From CBDBIG01 sp965205845 [NCBI: bacterium] (GTDB lineage Bacteria > SAR324): a DNA stretch of 64,000 nt. Of this stretch, positions 38,268 through 47,854 are shown piece by piece. How positions within the stretch are numbered: the stretch's first letter is position 1; the number at the start of each line of letters is the position of its first letter. The notes below the pieces were generated by a model, which had not been told where the DNA came from, made no database searches, and saw only the letters and a program-made list of their open reading frames with translations. Location: contig CBDBIG010000003.1 of assembly GCA_965205845.1 (NCBI GenBank), positions 558,001 to 622,000 on the forward strand, read 5' to 3'. Made by a program: the position numbers and the translations under genes.

Positions 38268-38717
38268 TTATTCTATTGAAGAAGTGGCCTCATCCGCACG
38301 GGTAACCTCACTAATGCGTACGCCGTAACGCTCATTCACCACCACAATCTCACCGCGCGCAACCACCCTGCCGCTGATGGTTACCTCCATGGGTTCACCC
38401 ACAATTTTAGGGAATTCAATGATACTTCCCATTTTTAGGCTGAGGATGTTGCGTACAGGAATATTTGTTCGACCTACTTCTACTTGCATGGTTACGGGTA
38501 CGTCGGATAAAAATTCAATTTTGTGGTACGGGATGCTAACGTCGGTGGCTTTGTCGGTTTCGCTATAGCGGGTGACCATGGAATCCATCTCTTCTTGAGA
38601 CAAGCCTTGCGTGTTTCCCATCACGGCGTACAGTTCCACATCCTCTTCATCTTCTTCAGCACTCACTTTTCTTTGATCTAGTTCTAAATTTGCATCGGCT
38701 GATTGCTGTTCGCTCAT
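38268..38717 (-). CDS. fliN: Flagellar motor switch protein FliN
   Basis: C-ring protein that sets rotation direction and helps export. 149 aa. An acidic, variable N terminus (~65 residues) precedes the SpoA domain: EFLSDVPVTMQVEVGRTNIP, ILSLKMGSIIEFPK, GEPMEVTISGRVVARGEIVVV and NERYGVRISEV. This is a full-length FliN/FliN-Y core. It is not in a fli operon here. Confidence 0.93.
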   Translation of the reverse strand: MSEQQSADANLELDQRKVSAEEDEEDVELYAVMGNTQGLSQEEMDSMVTRYSETDKATDVSIPYHKIEFLSDVPVTMQVEVGRTNIPVRNILSLKMGSIIEFPKIVGEPMEVTISGRVVARGEIVVVNERYGVRISEVTRADEATSSIE

Positions 38718-39091
38718 GGCTAAGATAACCCTATTTTTAAGGAGTTGGGGTGAAAAATGGTTTTTTGCGTACGGGCTATGATACCGCGTTCAAAAGTATC
38801 ATTTATAAAAAGCGCAAGTGGTTGCACGTCAAACATGTGCCAAAGGCTATACCATGTGCCAAAGGCTATACATGGTATGGTGGGGTGAAGAGTTCAAGTT
38901 GCCGTGCGGTTGGGGTTTTAGCGGGGGTTTTCTCTTTGCTCTTTTTGAGTGCGGCCCAAAGTTTCATTCCGGTTATGTGAAGTTTTATTCTCTCGCCTCG
39001 TTTGATTTCTGTGTTTTTGTATTCCGCTCTGATTTGCTGGGTTTTTATGATGTGGCGATTGTTTTTTTGAACCTTGGAATGGCGATGTTTT
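38718..39091. other. T-rich intergenic stretch
   Basis: 374 bp with no supported gene. It contains an 18-bp direct duplication of ATGTGCCAAAGGCTATAC (38835-38870) and becomes markedly T-rich after 38980, continuous with the low-GC gene next to it. Confidence 0.4.
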
Positions 39092-39535
39092 CTAGTTTTT
39101 TCGTAAGGCCTGTGTTTTTTTGAGGGTTTTCCGTGTTTCTGTGCTACTTGCTTGTCCTAGGAGTTTTGTTGCTTGTTCGGGGTTACCTGTTTGTATAGTC
39201 GCGATGAGTGCTATTTTTTCCATGGCTGTGTAGCCGGGGTTTTGGAGGAGTGCGGTCGGCATGTATAGGTAGTGGTATGTGTGGATGGTATAAGCGTCTT
39301 TTGTTAGGACTAGGCTGTTGTTTTTAGTCTTTAGGAAATTGTATTCCTTCATCCATTTTATAGCGTTGTATACTGTGGCACGGCAAGCGGCACATTGTGT
39401 TTCTAGTATTTGTTTCTTGGCAAAGAATATACCTGAACTTTTGCTTAGGGCGAAAATCTTGGCTGCTATCAGTGCTATTTTGGCAGAACTTCGCATGTAA
39501 ATTAGGATAGATACTTTCATGTAACATGGCTTCAT
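39092..39535 (-). CDS. Putative winged-helix DNA-binding protein of low GC
   Basis: 147 aa. Residues ~18-75 (IALIAAKIFALSKSSGIFFAKKQILETQ, then ACRATVYNAIKWMKEYNFL and a basic wing) look like a winged helix-turn-helix. The C-terminal half is helical and ends in a Lys/Arg-rich tail. Three in-frame ATGs (codons 1, 6 and 14) have no clear ribosome-binding site. Base and codon use (AT-rich, many AAA/ATA/TTA) differ sharply from neighbours, suggesting acquisition from elsewhere. Confidence 0.45.
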   Translation of the reverse strand: MKPCYMKVSILIYMRSSAKIALIAAKIFALSKSSGIFFAKKQILETQCAACRATVYNAIKWMKEYNFLKTKNNSLVLTKDAYTIHTYHYLYMPTALLQNPGYTAMEKIALIATIQTGNPEQATKLLGQASSTETRKTLKKTQALRKN

Positions 39536-39597
39536 TTTTGCGGACGCTAGCAGACCTTAGTGTTTGTTAAAAAAAAATTACCCACCTGTTGAGAACA

Positions 39598-39626
39598 ATC
39601 AAATTATACGCCAAATTTGCTAAAAT
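39598..39626 (+). promoter_or_regulatory. Possible extended -10 promoter of the SPOR gene
   Basis: TAAAAT at 39621-39626 preceded by TGC, as at the icd promoter; the -35 is poor. The ATG lies about 95 bases downstream. Confidence 0.35.
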
Positions 39627-39720
39627 GTGCGAAAATAACAGATTGCTTGGGTCAACAAACGGCCATGAACCCATTTTGCACATCACATCACACGCATTGG
39701 CAGGCAGGGAGGCAACAAAA

Positions 39721-40533
39721 ATGGCAAAGCAAAAAACTGCCCAACAGGGGGCATTACGGAAAAAACGGGCGTATCGCTTGGAGTTTGATGGATGGGTTTT
39801 GCAGGGGATGGTGGGTTTAATGGCCCTTGCAGGGGTGGCTATTTTTTATTTGGGGTATTTAACGGGTCAAGGCACACGCAAACCTGTGCTACCTGTTTTG
39901 ATATCACAACAGCAAGCCCCAAGCCCGCCTGCGGTCAATGGCAACTTGCTGCAACCAGGGCGACTTAGCATCAATCAAGCACTGTCGACCCCACCCACCA
40001 ATGAATGGATTGATTCCAATGGCAAGCGGGTGCAAGATACCACCCAATTGTTGGAATCTGCCAGAAAATTATTGAGCAAAAATCAAAGTCAAACCCCGCC
40101 AAATGCACTCAGCCAAAAAAAGGTTCCAGCCCGTGCCTTGCCCGCTGCGCCTCGTGGGATTAGGAGTAATACCTTGGCTACGGCAGTGCCAACAAGCCAA
40201 AATAAGCCACGGCCTAAACCTGACCAAATCCCCAAAAATCTGGCTTCAAAAGGGCGGACTGTTGCCATACCAGCAGCTAAAAGTGCATCCGCCGCGTTTT
40301 ACACGGTGCAAGTGTTCTCTTCCACCCAAAGGGGGCACGCCAAAAACCTTGCCACACGTTTAACCAAAATGAAGTTTCATGAGGTGCGCCTCAACCAGTT
40401 TCAATCAAGCAAAGGGCAGGTATGGCACCGTGTGCGCGTAGGGCGGGTTAAAACACGCGCCCAAGCCCAAGTACTTTCCAACAATCTTCGCCAGCGTACA
40501 GGGTTAAAAAACTTGCAAATCATTCAACCTTAA
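39721..40533 (+). CDS. SPOR-domain cell-envelope protein
   Basis: 270 aa from ATG 39721, which has GGGAGG upstream (the frame is open 44 codons further). Short basic cytoplasmic part, one helix (MVGLMALAGVAIFYLGYLTG), a long Pro/Gln/Ser/Lys-rich linker, and a C-terminal SPOR domain (~190-270: AAFYTVQVFSSTQRGHAKNL, VWHRVRVGRVKTRAQAQVLSNNL). SPOR domains bind denuded glycan strands at the septum, as in FtsN or DedD, so a division-site role is likely. Confidence 0.85.
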   Translation: MAKQKTAQQGALRKKRAYRLEFDGWVLQGMVGLMALAGVAIFYLGYLTGQGTRKPVLPVLISQQQAPSPPAVNGNLLQPGRLSINQALSTPPTNEWIDSNGKRVQDTTQLLESARKLLSKNQSQTPPNALSQKKVPARALPAAPRGIRSNTLATAVPTSQNKPRPKPDQIPKNLASKGRTVAIPAAKSASAAFYTVQVFSSTQRGHAKNLATRLTKMKFHEVRLNQFQSSKGQVWHRVRVGRVKTRAQAQVLSNNLRQRTGLKNLQIIQP

Positions 40534-40602
40534 GGCGTTTTTGCTTGGTTTGCATGTAGGTAGTGCGCAATTGCTCTATGGTGAGTGGTGGGACTGCAAA
40601 AA

Positions 40603-41799
40603 TTAAGGCTTATACACACTACTTTCAGGGTAAAAAGCCAACCATGCAAAGGCAAAATGGGTTCCATAACGGGCTTTTTGCAACTGCTTTCCCTTCATGG
40701 GGCCCGCCAGTGCTTCGCCTAAAAAACTCCATTTTGAGTCGGTTCTTGTATCGTACCAAAAACCATTGCGGGCAGAAAATGTGAGGGAAATGCCGTTTAT
40801 TTTTGACACATAAGCCACCGCAGACCCAATTTTTTTAGATTGTGCAATGCTCCTTTTATCCAGTGCAGAGGTCGCCCCTGGCTGAAAAAACAGGGCAATG
40901 CCCTGCTTGTTTAAACGATCGTTAATCACCTTGTGCATTTCCAAGGTACGATAGGCGTATACCCGTGCACTTTTCCCTACTTCCACCGCCAACACGCGCT
41001 CTACCGGGTGCAAGCGAGGGTCTGGTCGTTTGTTCAACATAAAGGGAAGGAAATTTTGGAGCGAATCGTAACCCACATAAGGGTTTTCGCCGTAAGGGCG
41101 CTTAAAACCCGTTTGGCGGCTTAAAATTTGCCCCTTAGGGTGGTGCTCGGCAAAAAAAGCAAAGGTGGTGATGGGCGAGGGCAACATGGTGAGGGTGGCT
41201 TCCGTATAATGTCCCACAATGCCCCGACCCGTAATTTGTTGCCACCACGATTCCGTTTGGAGATCCCACATAATCATGTCACTGTTGCGGAGAAGGCCAG
41301 AAACACCAAAGGTGAGGGCTTTGCCTTTTACGCGGCGGTCAAACACCAGCGCACTATTGCACAACGGGCAAAAAGTCACCAAAACGGGCAAACCTGCCAC
41401 ATTGTCGTTGACAATTTCGTGCCAAATAAGAATTTGTAAAGGATACCCTTTGACCACCCCTTTATGGCTTACAATGAGCACCGGTTCATGGCTTTGGAGC
41501 CACGGCTTGGCCTTTTGGGGCGAGACGAATTTGGGCTTGTGTATGGCGGGAATGCCATCTTTGGGCGGACCACCTTCCAGTACATCCCCCAGTGGAATAT
41601 TGCGCAGAGAAAAATCGGTGTTTGGCCATGCGCGACCAAAGCGTGGGTGCTCCTGGCCTATGGCCTGGTTTGCAAGCAACCCAGCATAGGCAATCCAGCA
41701 TAAAGCCAGCCATAAAACAAAACCGCCCACGCACTTTGTCAAGCGCGCCGAACGTTTGGTCCCCTCCCCATAAAAGGGATAAAGTAACGTATAGGTCAA
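40603..41799 (-). CDS. DUF3179 domain protein, exported or membrane-anchored
   Basis: 398 aa. An N-terminal hydrophobic segment (GGFVLWLALCWIAYAGLL) acts as signal or anchor. The DUF3179 hallmarks are all present: YPLQILIWHEIVND, VTFCPLCNSALVFDR with its two Cys, SGLLRNSDMIMWD, ESWWQQ and the end THFAFAWLAFYP. The biochemical function of the family is unknown; the conserved Cys pair and His suggest metal or redox chemistry. Confidence 0.85.
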   Translation of the reverse strand: MTYTLLYPFYGEGTKRSARLTKCVGGFVLWLALCWIAYAGLLANQAIGQEHPRFGRAWPNTDFSLRNIPLGDVLEGGPPKDGIPAIHKPKFVSPQKAKPWLQSHEPVLIVSHKGVVKGYPLQILIWHEIVNDNVAGLPVLVTFCPLCNSALVFDRRVKGKALTFGVSGLLRNSDMIMWDLQTESWWQQITGRGIVGHYTEATLTMLPSPITTFAFFAEHHPKGQILSRQTGFKRPYGENPYVGYDSLQNFLPFMLNKRPDPRLHPVERVLAVEVGKSARVYAYRTLEMHKVINDRLNKQGIALFFQPGATSALDKRSIAQSKKIGSAVAYVSKINGISLTFSARNGFWYDTRTDSKWSFLGEALAGPMKGKQLQKARYGTHFAFAWLAFYPESSVYKP

Positions 41800-41851
41800 A
41801 ACGTCCCCTTTTTTGTGCTTAAAAACCCCAATATAGCGACAAGGTGAACTT

Positions 41852-43360
41852 TTAGCGCAGTTTTGTCAATTGTGCAGAGAGGGCATCTAGGCGACGCAAC
41901 AAGGTTATGTCATCGCTCATGTTCGCCGCCATCCCCAATAGTGCCATCAGTTTTTTGTGATTGTTGCGTTTATAGCGACTTAAGCGTCGTTCCACATAAG
42001 AGGCAATTTGATAAGGGGTGGTTTTGAGCAACACGTTGCGTTGGAACAAGGCCGATTCAAGTTCATCATCGCTGGAGGCTTTTTCGGCTGCTTTTTGAAA
42101 ATTGACCAATGCTTGGGCTTGTAAGCGCAGTGCGTTGGCAATATCGCCGCTGGCTTGGGCTTTTTCCACTTGGGATAAACCCGTGGTGTATAATTGCCGA
42201 TATTCCTTACGCCTTGCCGCTTGGGCTGGGGTTAGTGCGGGTGTAATGGCCAGCTCTTGTTGGCGTCGCGCCACTGCCTCGCGCAGGACCTTGGGGTTAA
42301 ACACCGACTGGTCGTCAATTTTGGTAAAGGTCAAATTGACCTTACGCCCATCTATCACCACCTCTGGTGGCGTGTTTAGTACATTGGAAGCAATGGTTGC
42401 ACGGACCACCGCATCCCCTGGGTTGGTTAGGCTCGACTGTGCTTGGATGTTACGCAAAAACTCCAAATAAGGCATCGGCCGAATGGGCTTGCGAATGATG
42501 GCATTGGGAATCAAAAACTGAATCGAAAATTGCCCACCATCCTCTTGCTCGTATACCTGAAAAGGATAATGCCCTGGTCCAAGGGAAACGGGCTGATCAA
42601 ATTCGAGCTCAATCGAAAAACGCCCAAAGCCGCCACCCGTGGTGCGATCCAAACGTTTAGAGCGCATGCGCTGTAAAACGTATGGGCGTTCAATGAAAGG
42701 GCTGCTGGGTTTTTTTTCCCCCAAAAATGCCTCTTGGCTTAAAGCAAGGTAGGCTTGGCGTGCACTGAGTAATTCGCGCTGGCCGTTGGTGAAATCAAGG
42801 GCATAAATGTGCAAATAGCCATGCGCGTCTTTGGTAGCGGGAATGTCGAGGATCTTGGCCAAATGGAAGCGGAGCAACGCATAGTGAATTTCTTGGCCTG
42901 CCAACAGGTCATCGTCTTCGTAGTGCTTGATAAAAACTTTGGCTCTTAATGCCATGTCGCTAAAGCGCGTTTTGTCGAACACCACAAAGCGGTTGTCATC
43001 TTCGCTGGGAAAAATCAACGCGCGATTGCCCACCATGGTCAGCTGGTCGGTTTGTGCCCATGCACGCACTTGATGCAAATCCCAACTCAACTCAGCCCCA
43101 TTTGAGAGCAATAAGCGCAGTTGATAGCGCCCGGGGGAATTGCTTTCCACAAAGGTGGAACTGATGAGTTTTTGCTGAAAAACACCCTTGTCCAATGCTT
43201 CTGCAAGACGCAAGGCGTTTTCTTTCCCCGTAAAACGCGGTGCCGTTGTGGCCGAGAAGGCGTGTTTTTCCAAAACCCATGGCAAAAGCAGCAAGGGAAG
43301 CAACACGACGTTCCATAAAATACGTTGCATGGTTCGATACATAATGGAAGTTTGAGGCAT
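41852..43360 (-). CDS. Secreted protein of unknown function
   Basis: 502 aa with a signal peptide (hydrophobic NVVLLPLLLLPWVL, cleavage near AFSA). The first half is beta-rich and contains RFVVFDKTRFSDMALRAKVFIKHYEDDDLLAGQEIHYALLRF. The last ~150 residues are helical with Ala/Gln/Arg-rich segments (RQQELAITPALTPAQAARRKEY) that could form a coiled coil. I do not recognise a family. Lies 47 bp before the next minus-strand gene and is probably co-transcribed with it. Confidence 0.6.
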   Translation of the reverse strand: MPQTSIMYRTMQRILWNVVLLPLLLLPWVLEKHAFSATTAPRFTGKENALRLAEALDKGVFQQKLISSTFVESNSPGRYQLRLLLSNGAELSWDLHQVRAWAQTDQLTMVGNRALIFPSEDDNRFVVFDKTRFSDMALRAKVFIKHYEDDDLLAGQEIHYALLRFHLAKILDIPATKDAHGYLHIYALDFTNGQRELLSARQAYLALSQEAFLGEKKPSSPFIERPYVLQRMRSKRLDRTTGGGFGRFSIELEFDQPVSLGPGHYPFQVYEQEDGGQFSIQFLIPNAIIRKPIRPMPYLEFLRNIQAQSSLTNPGDAVVRATIASNVLNTPPEVVIDGRKVNLTFTKIDDQSVFNPKVLREAVARRQQELAITPALTPAQAARRKEYRQLYTTGLSQVEKAQASGDIANALRLQAQALVNFQKAAEKASSDDELESALFQRNVLLKTTPYQIASYVERRLSRYKRNNHKKLMALLGMAANMSDDITLLRRLDALSAQLTKLR

Positions 43361-43407
43361 GCTTGGCGACTCATGTGGTGTAAAGGCGTAATAAAAACCG
43401 CAGAAGG

Positions 43408-44217
43408 CTAAGGCTTTTGTTTTGAGGATTGACGAAGCAATATCTCAATATCCAGCGTGTTTTGGGGTGTTTTTTGTTTGTGCCTCACAAAATGACGCCA
43501 TTTCGAAATGGTTTGCTGCCCTGGAAGCAACTGCGCCAACTGTAAGGCTGCCTGTAAAAACCCGGGACGGTGGCGAATATAGTCTCTTTTTGCTGTGCGA
43601 CGTACGGTTACGATGCGGACAACATCGATCTGCATCCCAATTTTCTTTTCTAACGTGCCGTACTGGTAGTCTTGCAAGAGTGCTGCCACTCTCATGGTGC
43701 GCCTTCTATTTTGGGCCGTGCTTAAAATACCCACGCGCAAAATGGGTTGACGCGGTGCGTTTTTGCCTACCATGGGATTGCTATTGGGTGGCACTCCATA
43801 GGTTGAACCCATGCCACCAAGGGCATGCCCGCTCAAATTGCGACTTTTCCACGGAGAAGGCGGGGGCTTCGCTGCGGTTTTTCCCGTGGTGGTATCTTTT
43901 TTGTACGTACCATCCTGGGGCATAGCCTCTTCGTCCATGGCCTTTAAAGGCATTGCAGTTGGTGGTGGCGGTGTGGTTTTTGTTGCGTTGGGGTTGAGCG
44001 GGGGAGTGTCAGGAGGGCTTTTGAGCGTATTTTGGGAGATCCACTGCCCATGATCGGGCTGTTGTGGGGATGCCAGCATCTGGATGGGGTTTGCCAGCAC
44101 GGTCACACTACCCATGGCCAAGGCCAAAGCCCACTGAAGCACGGCATAGGCAAGCATTTTTTGCCGTTGTTTTAAACTTGGTAACACAACGGATGGCTGG
44201 TAAAAAGGGGGCATCAT
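43408..44217 (-). CDS. Exported protein with possible LytR_C-like domain
   Basis: 269 aa. N-terminal signal/anchor (LQWALALAMGSVTVLANP), a Pro/Thr/Lys-rich low-complexity stretch (~55-130), then a ~110-residue domain: ILRVGILSTAQNRRRTMRVAALLQDYQYG … RHRPGFLQAALQLAQLLPG … DIEILLR. The order of a short strand, helix, G-rich turn, a hydrophobic helix after a GF/GY and a last D-I-E-I-L-L strand resembles the LytR C-terminal domain. This is a tentative call. Upstream of the secreted 502-residue protein. Confidence 0.5.
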   Translation of the reverse strand: MMPPFYQPSVVLPSLKQRQKMLAYAVLQWALALAMGSVTVLANPIQMLASPQQPDHGQWISQNTLKSPPDTPPLNPNATKTTPPPPTAMPLKAMDEEAMPQDGTYKKDTTTGKTAAKPPPSPWKSRNLSGHALGGMGSTYGVPPNSNPMVGKNAPRQPILRVGILSTAQNRRRTMRVAALLQDYQYGTLEKKIGMQIDVVRIVTVRRTAKRDYIRHRPGFLQAALQLAQLLPGQQTISKWRHFVRHKQKTPQNTLDIEILLRQSSKQKP

Positions 44218-44561
44218 GTGGCACTAACCTCAAATTAGCAAAAACTTGCGCGCAGCTGAGCAAAAAAACTGCATCAGCGATTGTGATAAGAGAGTAGTGC
44301 AAAAAAAACGCCAAGATGTGTAATGGGAAGGCGATCGAATATGCTAGCATGGGGTATGCGGGGCGATCCGCTGCGTTTGGCAACAGGTGGGCGTGGCTGC
44401 CATGTTTGCAAAGGTGCATGGCATCGTTAATATGCGTACCCTAGAGTTTACAAAGACCAAAAAGATACTTTAAGCGGTTGAGAATACCCCTCATGTTTAT
44501 CCATGCATCAATGGGGCTGTTTTTCGCGCGTACAATGCTTGACTAGGTGGACCAAAAAAAA
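44218..44561. other. Divergent intergenic region
   Basis: 344 bp; no gene. TACAAT at 44531-44536 is a possible -10 for the zinc-ribbon gene, without a good -35. Confidence 0.35.
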
Positions 44562-46952
44562 ATGGAAACACCTATACCACCCCCTCCTCAAGGGGAACTG
44601 GTTGTTTGCCCAAATTGTAATGCTGCCTACCAGGTCCCGCTTGGAGTGCTTAAACGCCAAAGGGTTAAGCTCCGCTGTACAGGCTGTAAAGACGTTTTTT
44701 CTCCCCCCTCAGAGTTTCAAGCAAACCCTGTCCTTACGGATCGGCAAAACCCAGATAGGGGCACCCTTGATGTTCGTTCAGGTGAACATACGGATAAGGT
44801 GAAGGGGAATGCTGACTGGGAAGATACGGGTTTACAAAAGCTTCCTGCCAGTGCCACGGCTTCCGCTCCCATTCCCCCTGAAGATCACGCTTCTTCTACG
44901 GGCTTTTTGGGTGATACCGAGGATGTAGACATGAACGCCCTGGCTCAGGCGAGTGCTGCAGACATGGATCTTGAGTTGGGTGATGTCGGTGCTGGGGCGG
45001 GAGGGGAATTAGGGGATCTTGAGTTGGGTGATGTTGGTGCTGGGGCGGGAGGGGAATTAGGGGATCTTGAGTTGGGTGATGTTGGTGCTGGGGCGGGAGG
45101 GGAATTAGGGGGTATTGAGTTGGGCGATGTTGGTGCTGGGGAGGGAGGGGAATTAGGGGGTATTGAGTTGGGTGATGTTGGTGCTGTCGGTGCTGGGGCG
45201 GGAGGGGAATTAGGGGATCTTGAGTTGGGTGATGTTGGTGCTGTCGGTGCTGGGGCGGGAGGGGAATTAGGGGATCTTGAGTTGGGTGATGTTGGTGCTG
45301 GGGAGGGAGGGGAATTAGGGGATCTTGAGTTGGGTGATGTTGGTGCTGGGGAGGGAGGGGAATTAGGGGATCTTGAGTTGGGCGATGTTGGTGCTGGGGC
45401 GGGAGGGGAATTAGGGGATATTGAGTTGGGCGATGTTGGTGCTGGGGCGGGAGGGGAATTAGGGGATCTTGAGTTGGGCGATGTTGGTGCTGGGGCGGGA
45501 GGGGAATTAGGGGATATTGAGTTGGGCGATGTTGGTGCTGTCGGTGCTGGGGCGGGAGGGGAATTAGGGGATATTGAGTTGGGGGACGAAGCCACTTTGC
45601 GACCCATTTTTGATGCTGTGGCAATGGATGGGGTGACCGATAGCGAGGATATATTGCAAGCACCTCTCGATGAGGTGTTAGAAGAGGATAGTGTGGCGGT
45701 TGGATTGGGTGAGGGTGAGGATATCCGCTTGACCGAACCTTTTGTGGCAATGGGCGCATCTCCCCCTACGCCGAAAAAAAGCCCTGTGGCACCTGTTCAG
45801 GCAGATAAAAAATCTTTTTGGCAACGCCTGTTGCAAAGAATCAAACGATATACTCCTGCTAAAAAATCTTTTTGGCAACGCCTGTTGCAAAGAATAAAAC
45901 GCGACACCCCCGCATTACAAAGGCGTATTTCCCATGAAACCTCGCCGCGAAAGCCCTCCTTTTGGCGCAGATTATTGGGCAAAAAAGCACAACAGCCGGC
46001 CCTTGCTGCCACATCCAGCATTCCAGCTTCTGCTGGTGTACCCACAAAAGCCATGCCCGTTTTGAATAACCTCAGTAGCCTGCCAACACAGATGGCGAAT
46101 AATCCATCTTTTGATGAAGTCTCGGTGGATTTAGGGGACACTGGCACAGATCAAGTCTCGGTGGATTTAGGGGATGGGAGCAGTGACTCAAGTGGTGAGC
46201 AAGCTTACAAAGAAGCAACACAGATTGGAGAGGCTGCCGCTGCCGCTGCCGAAATCTCAGATGAAGAGCGCTTTGGCTTATTTTTAAAGCCTGGGGAGAA
46301 GGTAGAAAGCGAAAAGATTCAGAAAAAGGACATCCCCCCCGCCGCCTATGTACCCAGACAAGGCATTCAAAAAATAGGCAAATGGGGCGGACTGGGGCTG
46401 GCCACTGCAGCACTTATTGGCGGGGTAGGCTGGGGTGCCTGGTGGGGGTATGAGCACCGCCAACAGCTGCAAAGCACGATTGGTCACATTGAAAAAACAA
46501 TCTTGCCTTCTCACCGCTTGGTGTTAGAGGGTGTATTGCAAGGGCGCTATGTTACAAACATCCACAAGAAAGTACGCCTTTTTGTGGTGCAAGGCACGCT
46601 AAAAAACCGTTTTTCCTCCCAAAATCCGCTGCGTTGGGTGCGTGTTAAGGGCCTTGCGTATTCCAACGCAGCGCGCAAAAAACCACTGGTGGTATCTTAC
46701 AGCTACGTCGGTAAAATGCTTAGCAATCGCCAACTGCGCCGCTGGAAGGTAAAAAATATTCTCGCTTTTTACCGCAAGCAAAAACTGTTAAGCAAAGATG
46801 AAATAGGCCAGAACATTCCGTTTCAAATCGTATTTCTATCCTCGAAAACCCCCGTTCAAACTGCGGTAGCGCAAATTTTTGCATATCGACTCAAGGGCAA
46901 AAAAACGGTGCACATTCAAAAAAATGCATCCCAGAAGACCAAAACAAAATAG
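44562..46952 (+). CDS. Zinc-ribbon (MJ0042) membrane protein with a long 16-residue repeat
   Basis: 796 aa from ATG 44562 (a GTG five codons earlier is possible). N-terminal MJ0042 zinc ribbon: [13 protein letters not shown] … [11 protein letters not shown]. An acidic region (~135-345) has twelve full copies of [16 protein letters not shown], three with an added VGA. A 54-bp duplication follows ([14 protein letters not shown] twice, 45807-45914), then basic and acidic stretches including two VSVDLGD units. One membrane helix ([19 protein letters not shown]) leads to a C-terminal DUF3426-like domain ([16 protein letters not shown] … VQGTLKNR). Zinc-ribbon/DUF3426 proteins are common in proteobacteria but without known function; the repeat region is unusual. 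Confidence 0.8.
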   Translation: METPIPPPPQGELVVCPNCNAAYQVPLGVLKRQRVKLRCTGCKDVFSPPSEFQANPVLTDRQNPDRGTLDVRSGEHTDKVKGNADWEDTGLQKLPASATASAPIPPEDHASSTGFLGDTEDVDMNALAQASAADMDLELGDVGAGAGGELGDLELGDVGAGAGGELGDLELGDVGAGAGGELGGIELGDVGAGEGGELGGIELGDVGAVGAGAGGELGDLELGDVGAVGAGAGGELGDLELGDVGAGEGGELGDLELGDVGAGEGGELGDLELGDVGAGAGGELGDIELGDVGAGAGGELGDLELGDVGAGAGGELGDIELGDVGAVGAGAGGELGDIELGDEATLRPIFDAVAMDGVTDSEDILQAPLDEVLEEDSVAVGLGEGEDIRLTEPFVAMGASPPTPKKSPVAPVQADKKSFWQRLLQRIKRYTPAKKSFWQRLLQRIKRDTPALQRRISHETSPRKPSFWRRLLGKKAQQPALAATSSIPASAGVPTKAMPVLNNLSSLPTQMANNPSFDEVSVDLGDTGTDQVSVDLGDGSSDSSGEQAYKEATQIGEAAAAAAEISDEERFGLFLKPGEKVESEKIQKKDIPPAAYVPRQGIQKIGKWGGLGLATAALIGGVGWGAWWGYEHRQQLQSTIGHIEKTILPSHRLVLEGVLQGRYVTNIHKKVRLFVVQGTLKNRFSSQNPLRWVRVKGLAYSNAARKKPLVVSYSYVGKMLSNRQLRRWKVKNILAFYRKQKLLSKDEIGQNIPFQIVFLSSKTPVQTAVAQIFAYRLKGKKTVHIQKNASQKTKTK
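44967..45591 (+). repeat. 48-bp coding tandem array inside the zinc-ribbon gene
   Basis: Twelve full units and a partial thirteenth of about 48 bp; three units are 57 bp through an in-frame 9-bp addition. All length changes are multiples of three, so the frame is preserved. The reverse strand is also open through the array (Pro/Ser/Asn- and Pro/Gln/His-rich frames), which I do not consider genes. Confidence 0.95.
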
Positions 46953-47079
46953 GATACGTTACCTAGTTTTAAGTTGTTTTGCACAACAAGCTGCCATAAC
47001 ATAAAACCTGATTGCTGTGCCGCGGCCTTAGGGGTTACGGGTTTGTTGATGGGTTTTTCATATTAGGGAGGCAAAAACC

Positions 47080-47829
47080 ATGGTTATACCTCCATCATTT
47101 CCAGTGGCAACGACAAGTTCTGGTGGTCAGTTCTCCGTTTTGGTGGTCGATGATGATCCAGAAAACCGTGAAATCATTCGCGATGTGTTACACGATGTCT
47201 ATGTGCTCCATTTTGCATTTGACGGCCAGCAGGCCATTAAAATGGCGCAAACAGTCCGCCCCCATCTTATTTTGCTCGACGTTGTCATGCCTGTGATGGA
47301 CGGGATGCAAAGCTGCTTGCGTTTAAAACAAAACCCGCAAACGGCCAACATCCCCGTGATTTTTTTAACCACCAAAAACGATCCGCAAACCGAAGCTTTT
47401 GGCCTTGATTTGGGCGCAGAAGACTTTATGACCAAGCCATTTAATGCAGAAGTGCTCAGGCTGCGCATTAAACGGAGGCTGGAATTTCAAACGGGAAGTA
47501 TTGCACCGTCTGCGCCTGAAATCAATGAGGAAATCACTCAAATTGGTGTCTATGAACTGTTTTGGGAGCGCCACGAAGCCCGAGGCAATAACGAGTGTAT
47601 TTCTCTTACCACCAAGGAGATGGAACTGTTACGCCTGCTTGTGTGCAATCAGGGGCGGGTATTAACGCGCGAGCGTATTTTAGAGGAAATATGGCCCCAA
47701 ACCTACGTTACGGACCGCACCATTGACAGCCACGTGAAAGAGATGCGCAAAAAATTCCCCCCCTTGGTAACCATGCTTAAAACCATTTATGGCAGTGGCT
47801 ATCGTCTCGACCTTTCGCAAAACCAGTAA
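47080..47829 (+). CDS. OmpR/PhoB-family response regulator
   Basis: 249 aa with AGGGAGG before the ATG. Receiver domain ~18-135: VLVVDDDPENREI, phosphoacceptor Asp in LILLDVVMPVMDGM, Thr in FLTTKND, Lys in DFMTKPF. Winged-helix effector ~155-247: CISLTTKEMELLRLLVCNQ, GRVLTRERILEEIWP, VTDRTIDSHVKEMRKKF and TIYGSGYRL. It is convergent with the hybrid kinase just downstream, a likely partner. Target genes unknown. Confidence 0.93.
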   Translation: MVIPPSFPVATTSSGGQFSVLVVDDDPENREIIRDVLHDVYVLHFAFDGQQAIKMAQTVRPHLILLDVVMPVMDGMQSCLRLKQNPQTANIPVIFLTTKNDPQTEAFGLDLGAEDFMTKPFNAEVLRLRIKRRLEFQTGSIAPSAPEINEEITQIGVYELFWERHEARGNNECISLTTKEMELLRLLVCNQGRVLTRERILEEIWPQTYVTDRTIDSHVKEMRKKFPPLVTMLKTIYGSGYRLDLSQNQ

Positions 47830-47854
47830 AGCCAAGTGACAACACCCGACTAGC

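Noticed and set aside
44896-45759. Pro-rich minus-strand frames of 220 and 287 codons
   Set aside because: Antisense to the acidic repeat of the zinc-ribbon gene; the plus-strand frame is clearly the coding one.
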